Part shown: positions 1 to 8,088 of the stretch, piece by piece
Position numbering within the stretch: the stretch's first letter is position 1
Layout: each line of letters begins with the position of its first letter
Assembly (NCBI GenBank): GCA_009924885.1
Contig: RFQS01000013.1
Location: 1 to 18,240, forward strand
Direction of reading: 5' to 3'
DNA: 18,240 nt
DNA from: Pseudomonadota bacterium
GTDB lineage: Bacteria > Cyanobacteriota > Vampirovibrionia > LMEP-6097
The notes under the pieces: generated by a model
Databases searched by the model: none
Told to the model about the DNA's origin: nothing
Seen by the model: the letters and a program-made list of their open reading frames with translations, nothing else
Translations under genes and position numbers: made by a program

Positions 1-3000
1 GGGTTTCTTATATCTGGTTTAATCGTTTCTGTGCCTTACGCTTTATGGATTTAAATAATTTTACTTCCATGAAAGTAGTATCTCCACTGAAAGGTGAATT
101 CAATCCCGAGATTTTAGCTTCTGCAAAAGCGGGATATATAGATAGCGAGATTATTTCTCAGCCAGAGGATGTTCAGGAAATAAAAAATCTCTTAAATGGA
201 ACGAAAACCAGTGAAGATCCTTTTACTGAGGCTTATAAATTACTTTTAATCGGGGTCTATAAATATTACAGCAAGCAGATGCCTTTTCTTTTTTCGATGA
301 TAGAGGATTATACTCAGCTTTTAATACCTGAAGATTTATTTTCTGGGAATTCTATCTTAACTCTGATCCGTGAAAACCTTTATACAGAAAGGTGCGTTAA
401 TGAATCTGATTCGTCTCCGAATGTCGAGGTTATCGGCTGGCTCTATCAGTATTATATTTCAGAGAGAAAAGATGAAGTGTTTAATAGTTTTAAAAAAGGC
501 AAGAAAGCTCTAGCGAAAGATATTCCAGCTGCTACTCAGTTATTTACGCCTCATTGGATAGTTAAATATTTAGTAGAAAATTCTCTCGGGAGATTATGGA
601 TTTTAAATAAGCCGAACTCTTGTCTTAGGGAGAAAATGGAATACTTTATAGAACCTGAAAATGAGGAAGACTTCCTTAAGATCAGCTCAGTAGAAGAGAT
701 TAAGGTCTGTGATCCAGCTTGTGGTTCTGGTCATATATTGGTTTATGCTTTCGACTTGCTTTATGAAATGTACTTAGAAGAAGGCTTTACTGATGATGCT
801 GAAATAGTGAAATCGATTATAAGTAAAAACCTTTACGGAATAGAGATAGATGAAAGAGCTGCTGAACTAGCTGCTTTCGCCATTACGATGAAAGCTAGAT
901 ATAGAGATAGAAAGCTTTTCACTAGGGCAGTTGAGCCGAATATCTGCCTGATGAAGAATGTTAATATAGATGAAGATAAATTAAAATCTTATATAGAAGT
1001 CGCTCACAGTGATTTATTTACTAGTGAATTTTTAAGTCAGCTTAAAGATTTTAGAGAAGCTCAAAATTATGGTGCCTTAATAAACCCGAAGATTAAGGAT
1101 ACTCAGTTTTTACGTAAACACCTTGAGGCTAAAGGTTTAGCTGAAAATTTATTTACTCAAGAGACTCATAAAAAAGTCCTAAAAGTATTAGATTTGATCG
1201 ACTATTTACTGGCTAAATACCATGTAGTAGTCGCGAATCCACCATATATGGGTGGAAAAAATATGAACCCATCTCTAGCAGAGTTCGCTAAGAAAAATTA
1301 TCCGAATACTAAATCAGATCTTTTTGCGATGTTTATGGAGAGGAACTTTTTTTTAACAAAAGAACAGGGTTATTTGGGATTTATGACTCCATTTGTCTGG
1401 ATGTTTATATCAAGTTATGAAAAACTCAGAAATTTTGTGATTGATGAGAAGTCAATTTCATCATTGATTCAGCTTGAATATTCTGGATTTGACGGAGCTA
1501 CAGTACCAATTTGCACTTTTGTTTGTAAAAATGATTACCAGCCTAAATTAAAGGGGACTTATATTAGACTGTCAGATTTTAAAGGGGCTAAACTCCAAGA
1601 ACCTAAAGCATTAGAAGCTATTCAAAACCCAAACTGTAAATGGCGTTTCACAGCCTCTACTGAAGATTTTAAAAAAATACCAGGTAATCCTATTGCTTAT
1701 TGGGTGAGTGAGAGGGTTAGGGAGATATTTAAAAATGGCCGGCCGTTATCAGCTGTTGCTAAGCCCTGTGCAGGTTTACAAACAGCTGATAACGGCCGTT
1801 TTCTAAGAGAATGGTTTGAAGTTGGTATTAATAAAGCAGGTTTTGGATTTAAAGACAGGGAATCTGCACAGAGATCTGGTTTGAAGTGGTTTCCATATAA
1901 CAAAGGAGGGAGCTTTAGAAAATGGTATGGGAATAATGAGTATTTTGTTAATTGGGAAGATGATGGTGAGGAAATAAAACTAAAAAAAAAGCAGGATTTA
2001 GAGTTGGGTAAGACTACACCAAATAATTCTAAATGCTGGAATCAAGGAAGTTATTTTAAAGAAAGTATCTCATGGAGCAAAGTTTCCAGTGGATTATTTT
2101 CTGTTAGATATAGTCCATCAGGTTCTTTATTTGATGTTGCAGGATGTTCAATCTTTGCTGATATAGATCAGCTCATGTTTCTTGCGATTTTTTGCAATTC
2201 AAAATTAGTAGAAAACTTTTTGTCATGTACATCAGAGACAATTAATTTTGAGGTAGGACAAATCAATAATCTACCAATCCTACCAGTAACTTTTAATATG
2301 GACTTTACAAAGTTCATGTTTAACTCTGTTACTCATCTTTCCCAACAAGACTGGGACTCCTACGAACGCTCATGGGATTTTAAAGCCCTGCCACTGATAG
2401 ATACTTATAAAAATACAGAAAAAGCCCCACTGACAGAGACTTATAAAACCTTAAGATCTAAATGGCAGTCTATGACTGATGAAATGAAGAGATTAGAAGA
2501 AGAAAATAATAAGATATTTATAGAGGCTTACGGCTTAGAAGAAGAACTCACCGCAGAAGTACCACTTAAAGAAATTACTCTTACTTGTAATCCACACTAC
2601 CGTTATGATTCTAAAAAATCTTCAGCAGCATTAGAGAAACTTTTATTAGAAGATACTATTAAAGAATTTATTTCCTACGCAGTTGGCTGTATGTTTGGTA
2701 GATATTCATTAGATAAGGCTGGGCTTATACTCGCTAATCAGGGAGAGACTTTAAATGATTATTTAAAAGCTGTTCCAGAACCTAGTTTTATGCCAGATGA
2801 AGATAATGTAATTCCAGTTTTAGAAGAGGAATGGTTTAACGATGATATAGTTAATCGTTTTAAAAACTTCCTTAAAGTAAGTCTAGGAGAGGAAAATTAT
2901 GAGCTTAATCTGAGCTTTATAGAAGAAGCTCTAGGAAAGGATATTAGAAAATATTTCGTGAATGATTTTTATGATCATCATGTAAAACAGTATAAAAAAC

Positions 3001-3374
3001 GCCCGATATACTGGATGTTTTCCTCTCCTAAAGCGAGTTTTAATGTCTTAATCTATATGCACCGTTATAATGAAAATACGATAAATGTAATTCTAAATGA
3101 GTATCTTAGACACTATAGAGAGAAATTAACTAATCTGTTACTAGAGCTAGAAAACATCTCTAATTCTGAATCTAAGGCTGCTAGAGAGAAGATTCAGGCT
3201 GTTAAGGATATAGATAAAACGAAAAAGATTTTAAAAGAACTCAGTGATTATGAACAGGCTGTATTATTTCCTTTAGCTACAGAAAAAATAAAAATAGATT
3301 TAGACGATGGTGTGAAAATTAATTACAATAAATTTACTGGAGCAGTACAAAAGATAAGTGGCTTAACAGAGTAG
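1..3374 (+). CDS. pglX: BREX-1 adenine-specific DNA methyltransferase PglX (BrxX), 5' partial
   Basis: Putative SAM-dependent N6-adenine methyltransferase that marks host DNA as self in type 1 BREX and is also needed for phage exclusion. Counting from the Met codon at 45, motif I is DPACGSG at about residues 223-229 and the catalytic motif IV is NPPY at 398-401. The stretch after it, containing a GLQTADN motif, is the expected target-recognition part. The Met at 45 is not the true start: the same frame is open from base 3 and reads VSYIWFNRFCALRFMDLNN, which matches the conserved WFNR.CALRFM block of this family. PglX is usually about 1,200 residues, so roughly 80-100 residues lie upstream of the window. 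The stop directly abuts the pglZ ATG. An 18-bp perfect inverted repeat and an A9 tract lie within the gene (separate entries). Family assignment is secure; activity is inferred from intact motifs. Confidence 0.95.
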   Translation, partial: VSYIWFNRFCALRFMDLNNFTSMKVVSPLKGEFNPEILASAKAGYIDSEIISQPEDVQEIKNLLNGTKTSEDPFTEAYKLLLIGVYKYYSKQMPFLFSMIEDYTQLLIPEDLFSGNSILTLIRENLYTERCVNESDSSPNVEVIGWLYQYYISERKDEVFNSFKKGKKALAKDIPAATQLFTPHWIVKYLVENSLGRLWILNKPNSCLREKMEYFIEPENEEDFLKISSVEEIKVCDPACGSGHILVYAFDLLYEMYLEEGFTDDAEIVKSIISKNLYGIEIDERAAELAAFAITMKARYRDRKLFTRAVEPNICLMKNVNIDEDKLKSYIEVAHSDLFTSEFLSQLKDFREAQNYGALINPKIKDTQFLRKHLEAKGLAENLFTQETHKKVLKVLDLIDYLLAKYHVVVANPPYMGGKNMNPSLAEFAKKNYPNTKSDLFAMFMERNFFLTKEQGYLGFMTPFVWMFISSYEKLRNFVIDEKSISSLIQLEYSGFDGATVPICTFVCKNDYQPKLKGTYIRLSDFKGAKLQEPKALEAIQNPNCKWRFTASTEDFKKIPGNPIAYWVSERVREIFKNGRPLSAVAKPCAGLQTADNGRFLREWFEVGINKAGFGFKDRESAQRSGLKWFPYNKGGSFRKWYGNNEYFVNWEDDGEEIKLKKKQDLELGKTTPNNSKCWNQGSYFKESISWSKVSSGLFSVRYSPSGSLFDVAGCSIFADIDQLMFLAIFCNSKLVENFLSCTSETINFEVGQINNLPILPVTFNMDFTKFMFNSVTHLSQQDWDSYERSWDFKALPLIDTYKNTEKAPLTETYKTLRSKWQSMTDEMKRLEEENNKIFIEAYGLEEELTAEVPLKEITLTCNPHYRYDSKKSSAALEKLLLEDTIKEFISYAVGCMFGRYSLDKAGLILANQGETLNDYLKAVPEPSFMPDEDNVIPVLEEEWFNDDIVNRFKNFLKVSLGEENYELNLSFIEEALGKDIRKYFVNDFYDHHVKQYKKRPIYWMFSSPKASFNVLIYMHRYNENTINVILNEYLRHYREKLTNLLLELENISNSESKAAREKIQAVKDIDKTKKILKELSDYEQAVLFPLATEKIKIDLDDGVKINYNKFTGAVQKISGLTE
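1740..1798. repeat. 59-bp palindrome inside pglX (18-bp perfect inverted repeat, 23-bp centre)
   Basis: Left arm 1740-1757 (CGGCCGTTATCAGCTGTT) is the exact reverse complement of right arm 1781-1798. The 23-nt centre 1758-1780 is itself partly palindromic. The arms are GC-richer than the surrounding coding sequence. In the pglX frame the element encodes RPLSAVAKPCAGLQTADNGR. The opposite strand, in its aligned frame, reads RPLSAVCKPAQGLATADNGR. Inverting the centre therefore keeps the gene open. It may be a DNA or RNA hairpin, a quasi-palindrome made perfect by template switching, or an invertible site; no recombinase is in view. Confidence 0.9.
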
Positions 3375-5966
3375 ATGATTAAAACAGAAAAAGAATTAAA
3401 TCTAAGGCAGATTAAGCAGAGTCTAGGAAAGCTTTTAGAGGATGAACGCTATGATGTTTTCTTCTGGTACGATACTAAAGCCGAGTTTAGAAGAGAATAT
3501 GAAAAACTAAATCTAGAGAATTTAATTAAATACGAACTTAATAATAATGAGTTTAATTTGAGATATGAGATTCATGCTGTTAGACAAGAAAAAACAGAAG
3601 CTAAGTTTTTAATTTATAGTAACTCTGCTCGCCTAGCTGATGAGGATAATTGCTTATTAGACCTTCTGCTTTCTAATCTAGAGTTTATCGCAGATAAAGT
3701 TTCTATGTATCTTACTGAGCTGGATTTAGAGCAGAGGCATCGGGCTTTAATTGCAGAACATATTAATTTTTTTGATAGTTCGGATAATAGAAAACAGATA
3801 AAAGCCTTTATAAAAAAAAATAGAGAGATTCACTCCTACATTGATGAAGCTGCATTTAGGCTTAAAATTTTAAATATTAGTTTAGGCTCAGAGGGTAAAG
3901 ATTTAGAAACGGCATTAGAAAAGTTACTCAGAGACTATTGGGAAGCGGAGGATTCTAGCCCTTTAGAAAACTTGAAAGAATATAATCTACTTGATTATTT
4001 AATTGAGAAATTAAAATGGTTTGATTATGAAGCACATCCTGAAGCTGATTTACTTCATCATTTTACGGTAAAGCTTTTTGATACTGTCTTCCAAAAAGCT
4101 CTTGGTAAGAGTATCGAAAAATCTTTAAATGATGAGGCGATTGTTTTTTTAAATAACTTTAAAAATAATCGTATGAATGTAGATTTATTTAAGTCTATTT
4201 CTAGGAAAATAGCAGAGATATTAGCTGTAGAAAAGCAGTTAGAGGGGCTTAGAGACATAGATGCTTTGCTTGACATTGATATCTATGAATTAATAGAAAA
4301 GAAGATTATTTCTGAAACGAGAGATGGCATTATAGCGAATAAGCTTTCTAGTAAAGCTTTAGATGGACTAATCAGAAAAAGAAAAGCTAGTATATGGTTT
4401 GAAGAGTATAAAGATGTTTATGAAGCCTTAAATCGAGCTTGTGAATTGCTTTATAAGCTTAATAATTTAGAGAAAAATTTTACTTTAGATCTGCTAAGTT
4501 TTATCGGCCATTATGTTAATCATGATTTCAAAATAGATCAGTTGTATAGGCAGTTTAATTATCATAAAGAAAAATCTAATTCATATTCACTCTTAGAGTC
4601 ACTTAGCTGCGAGATTGAAAATAAATATAATTTATTTTTGGTGGAGTTGAATAATAAATGGCAGATTCCTTTAGATCAGCTTCAGGAGTGGAAATTTCCA
4701 GAAGATAAAATGCAAAGAAATTTCTTTAAATATACTATAAATGACAGTTCCCCTAAATATGCAGTGCTTATTTCAGATGCACTAAGATATGAGGTTGCAG
4801 AAGAATTAGCTCGGAGATTAGATTCTACTAAATTTAAAATCGAAAATGATTATATGATTTCTACTTTGCCCTCTTGGACTCAGTTTGGGATGGCTGCTTT
4901 ACTCCCTACTGATGATATTAGGGTCGATGATAAGAATATAGAGAAGGAACTCTTAGTTCTAAAGAATAAAAAATCTACGAAAGGCTTAAGCAATAGAACT
5001 AAAATTCTTATGGATTATTTTTCTACTAAAAATAAACAAGCTACGGCTTTAAAATTTGAGGATATTAAACCTAAAACTGGGATTGAGATTCGAGAACTTA
5101 TAAAAGAGAACGATTTAGTGCTTATTTATCACGATAGGATAGACGCCACTGGTGATGATACTAAAACGGAGCGGGATATTTTCAAAGCTTGTGAGGATAC
5201 CATTACTGAAATTCAAGATCTCCTGAAGAAGCTATTTAATAATAACGTACATCACGTGATTATCACTTCAGATCATGGTTTTATCTACCAGAATAAGGTA
5301 GATGAATTTTTAAGTGAGAATATAGACTCTAAGACGATTTTAAAAAGGGATAGAAGATTTTTAGTCGGTAAAAACTTAGATGAAAGTTCTGGATTTAAGA
5401 AATTTACTTCTAAAGAATTAGGGTTTTCTTGTGAATATGATTTTCTTTTTCCTAAATCCATTAATAGGCTTAGATTAAAGGGTTCTGGAGCTCATTTCGT
5501 TCATGGTGGAACTAGCCTTCAGGAAATTATTATTCCTAATTTAAAAATTAGTCTTTTAAATACAGGGAGAGTAGAAAAAGAATCAGTAGAAGCTCAGGTG
5601 ATTCGGGGATCTAAGTCTGTTATTAGTTCAAATCAGTTTATCGTAAAGCTCTATCAGGATAAGGCTGTTAGTGAAAAAGTAAGCCCTATCAAAATTAAGT
5701 TAGGTCTGTATTCAGCTACTGATGAGCTTATCTCGGATACTAAAATCTTAAACTTAGATTCTTCTAGTGATAATGCACTAGATAGGGAATTTAAAGTAGA
5801 GTTATTACTAAATGCTAAAGCTGATGATTTTAATAAACAGACTGTTTACTTAGTTATCAAGAAATATCACGAAAAAAGCCATGAATTTAGAGATGAGAGT
5901 GATGAGATGAAGCGTCAGCATCCTTATGAACTGAAAAAATCCTTTACCAGTGATTTTGATTTTTAG
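3375..5966 (+). CDS. pglZ: BREX-1 system PglZ, alkaline-phosphatase-superfamily protein
   Basis: Core BREX component with an alkaline-phosphatase-like domain, 863 residues, which fits the BREX-1 form of PglZ (about 830-880). The N-terminal half is charged and helical with no motif I can name. The PglZ domain shows ISDALRYE with the putative metal-binding D468, LPSWTQFG around 499-505, IYHDRIDATGDD with H586 and D590, and TSDHGF with D633 and H634. These are the usual metal-site motifs of the superfamily. The ATG at 3375 follows the pglX stop with no gap and has only a weak AGAG upstream, so translation is probably coupled to pglX. The protein ends just before brxL, whose Shine-Dalgarno overlaps the pglZ stop. 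Its exact biochemical role in BREX is not settled; the name rests on motifs, length and gene order. An A9 tract lies at 3822-3830. Confidence 0.95.
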   Translation: MIKTEKELNLRQIKQSLGKLLEDERYDVFFWYDTKAEFRREYEKLNLENLIKYELNNNEFNLRYEIHAVRQEKTEAKFLIYSNSARLADEDNCLLDLLLSNLEFIADKVSMYLTELDLEQRHRALIAEHINFFDSSDNRKQIKAFIKKNREIHSYIDEAAFRLKILNISLGSEGKDLETALEKLLRDYWEAEDSSPLENLKEYNLLDYLIEKLKWFDYEAHPEADLLHHFTVKLFDTVFQKALGKSIEKSLNDEAIVFLNNFKNNRMNVDLFKSISRKIAEILAVEKQLEGLRDIDALLDIDIYELIEKKIISETRDGIIANKLSSKALDGLIRKRKASIWFEEYKDVYEALNRACELLYKLNNLEKNFTLDLLSFIGHYVNHDFKIDQLYRQFNYHKEKSNSYSLLESLSCEIENKYNLFLVELNNKWQIPLDQLQEWKFPEDKMQRNFFKYTINDSSPKYAVLISDALRYEVAEELARRLDSTKFKIENDYMISTLPSWTQFGMAALLPTDDIRVDDKNIEKELLVLKNKKSTKGLSNRTKILMDYFSTKNKQATALKFEDIKPKTGIEIRELIKENDLVLIYHDRIDATGDDTKTERDIFKACEDTITEIQDLLKKLFNNNVHHVIITSDHGFIYQNKVDEFLSENIDSKTILKRDRRFLVGKNLDESSGFKKFTSKELGFSCEYDFLFPKSINRLRLKGSGAHFVHGGTSLQEIIIPNLKISLLNTGRVEKESVEAQVIRGSKSVISSNQFIVKLYQDKAVSEKVSPIKIKLGLYSATDELISDTKILNLDSSSDNALDREFKVELLLNAKADDFNKQTVYLVIKKYHEKSHEFRDESDEMKRQHPYELKKSFTSDFDF

Positions 5967-5974
5967 GAGATTTT

Positions 5975-8080
5975 ATGGAAACTGTAACAGTAGAAGATTT
6001 AAATAAAAAAATTAATGAATTTTTCCCAGGCTTAGCAGTTAGAAAAGATTTGGTGGGTTTAGTAAAAGGTAATGCTATAGTGCCTTCCTACGTGCTTGAA
6101 TATCTTTTAGGACAGTACTGTGCTACTAGTGATGAGGATTCTATAAATGCAGGCATAGAGAGAGTCAAGAAAATTTTAGCTGATCATTATGTAAATAGAA
6201 ATGAGGCTAATTTAATAAAATCTAAAATTAAAGAGCAGGGACGTTTTAAGGTTATAGATAAGGTTTCTGTAAGTTTAAATGATAAAGAAGACTGTTATGA
6301 GGCGACTTTCACTAATCTTGGGCTAAATAAAATTTTAGTAGATTCTAATACGGTGAAAAAAAATCCTAAGCTCTTAGTCTCTGGAGTGTGGTCCTTAGCT
6401 GATTTAGAATATGAATACACTGAGGATAAGAGGATAAGTCCGTGGGTGATGAGTTCTCTGAAACCGATTCAGCTATCAAATTTCAACTATGATGAATATA
6501 TAGAAGCTAGGAAGAAATTTTCTACTGAAGAATGGATTAACCTTTTAATACAGAGTATCGGCTTTAATCCAGAGCTACTGAGTAGAAGAGCTAAATTAAT
6601 TCAGTTAACTAGATTAGTTCCATTCTGTGAAAGAAATTATAATCTTATAGAACTCGGTCCTAAAGGGACTGGTAAGTCTCATATCTTTTCTGAATTTTCT
6701 CCTCACGGAATTTTAATTTCTGGTGGTGAAGTAAGTCAGGCTAAACTTTTCGTAAATAATACCTCAGGGAAAATAGGCTTAGTTGGTTACTGGGATACAG
6801 TGGCTTTTGATGAGTTTGCAGGGAAGCAGAAGAAGACTGATAAAGCTCTAGTCGATATCATGAAAAACTATATGGCAAATAAATCTTTTTCAAGAGGCGT
6901 AGAAACCATTGGGGCAGATGCTTCCATGGCATTCGTGGGAAATACGAGCCATAACGTGGCTCATATGCTTAAGTATTCTGATTTATTTGTAGATTTACCA
7001 GAGAAATTTTATGATTCAGCTTTTATAGATAGGTTGCATTTTTATATACCTGGTTGGGAAGTCGATATTATCAGGAGTGAACTTTATTCAGATGGCTACG
7101 GCTTCGTTGTGGATTACCTTGCAGAGGTTTTAAGATTTATGAGAGCTAAGGATTATTCTAATGTTTATCAAGATCATTTTATAATTTCTGAAACTGTCTC
7201 TACGCGTGATAAAACTGCTATTAATAAAACATTTTCAGGTTTAATGAAACTTATTTTCCCTGATGGTAACGCTACTAAAGAAGAGATTCAAGAGCTATTA
7301 AATTTTTCTATTGAAGGCAGAAAAAGAGTTAAAGATCAGCTGTTTAGAATAGATTCGACATATTCAAAAGTGGAATTTAGCTATACTGCTCTTGCAGATT
7401 CTTCTAAGACATTTATAAAAACTGCTGAAGAAAAGGAATTTCCGAATTATTATAATAAATCCTCTTCTGAGGATGATAATCCTACTGATATTCTAAATCT
7501 AAATAATGCGAGTGTACCTGCTTTACAGGAGGACGACGAAAACGCAGAAATTGGAGTTCGGCAACAGTGCCAAGAGGGACATTTCGTTTTCGAGGAAAAC
7601 CAATCTGCTAAGAGTTTTAAAGATTTATTCGGAGCTTATTTAAAAGGCTCTACGATTATACATATAGTAGATCCGTATATTAGACAGTTTTATCAAGCTG
7701 CTAATTTAATGGAATTTATGGAGATGTTAGTTTTAAATAAAGCCCCAGAGGATGAAATAGCAGTCCATTTAGTGACTAGTCAAGATGAGTATAAAATAAA
7801 TAATCAAGAGAGTTTTCTTGAACAGATTAAAGCTGCTTGTATGAATGAAGGTATCATTTTCACTTATGAGTTTGATAATTCTAATAAACTTCACGGAAGA
7901 TATATACAGTCTAATAATGGCTGGAAGATAGTTCTGGATAGAGGTTTAGATATATATCAGCCGTTTGATAGTAATGATGCTTTTAGCTTTAAAAGAAGAT
8001 TAGCAGAGAAGAGAAAATTTAAAGCTTTTTATGTTACTTATATCAAGGCATCGTTATCGAAGCTGCAAGCTCAAGATTAA
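5975..8080 (+). CDS. brxL: BREX-1 Lon-like AAA+ protein BrxL
   Basis: DNA-associated AAA+ protein of type 1 BREX, 701 residues, required for blocking phage replication in characterised systems. The N-terminal block (VRKDLVGLVKGNAIVPSYVL) and LLGQYCATSDE are hallmark BrxL sequences. Walker A is GPKGTGKS at 228-235, Walker B is VAFDEF with D279 and E280, and FVGNTSHN is the likely sensor 1. After a linker at about 490-540, the C-terminal part has IVDPYIR, HGRYIQ and LDRGLDIYQPF, a pattern I associate with phospholipase-D-like C-terminal domains (low confidence, no catalysis implied). AGGAG overlaps the pglZ stop at 5965-5969 and lies about 5 nt before the ATG, so the start is well supported. 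Part of a dispersed repeat lies in the linker (residues about 519-532). It is the last BREX core gene, and phrB starts 8 nt later. Confidence 0.95.
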   Translation: METVTVEDLNKKINEFFPGLAVRKDLVGLVKGNAIVPSYVLEYLLGQYCATSDEDSINAGIERVKKILADHYVNRNEANLIKSKIKEQGRFKVIDKVSVSLNDKEDCYEATFTNLGLNKILVDSNTVKKNPKLLVSGVWSLADLEYEYTEDKRISPWVMSSLKPIQLSNFNYDEYIEARKKFSTEEWINLLIQSIGFNPELLSRRAKLIQLTRLVPFCERNYNLIELGPKGTGKSHIFSEFSPHGILISGGEVSQAKLFVNNTSGKIGLVGYWDTVAFDEFAGKQKKTDKALVDIMKNYMANKSFSRGVETIGADASMAFVGNTSHNVAHMLKYSDLFVDLPEKFYDSAFIDRLHFYIPGWEVDIIRSELYSDGYGFVVDYLAEVLRFMRAKDYSNVYQDHFIISETVSTRDKTAINKTFSGLMKLIFPDGNATKEEIQELLNFSIEGRKRVKDQLFRIDSTYSKVEFSYTALADSSKTFIKTAEEKEFPNYYNKSSSEDDNPTDILNLNNASVPALQEDDENAEIGVRQQCQEGHFVFEENQSAKSFKDLFGAYLKGSTIIHIVDPYIRQFYQAANLMEFMEMLVLNKAPEDEIAVHLVTSQDEYKINNQESFLEQIKAACMNEGIIFTYEFDNSNKLHGRYIQSNNGWKIVLDRGLDIYQPFDSNDAFSFKRRLAEKRKFKAFYVTYIKASLSKLQAQD
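7529..7572 (+). repeat. Copy D of a dispersed palindromic element, inside the brxL linker
   Basis: Bases 7529-7561 match the intergenic stretch 15256-15288 at 29 of 33 positions (shared core AACGYAGAAATTGGAGTTC). Bases 7556-7572 (GTTCGGCAACAGTGCCA) match 16675-16691 at 15 of 17. The copy is read in frame as EDDENAEIGVRQQC within a linker that is otherwise low in conserved residues, just before the EGHFVFEENQ segment that looks native to BrxL. This suggests an insertion tolerated in a disordered linker. Confidence 0.7.
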
Positions 8081-8088
8081 GGAGACGA

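Noticed and set aside
604..620. AAGCCGAACTCTTG in pglX as another element end
   Set aside because: Only about eight bases match the element end, and the encoded residues (LNKPNSCL) fit the native PglX sequence.
1697..1903. 68-codon ORF on the - strand inside pglX, with a peptide resembling PglX itself
   Set aside because: Its similarity to PglX is fully explained by the palindrome at 1740-1798; there is no ribosome binding site and it lies opposite a conserved gene.
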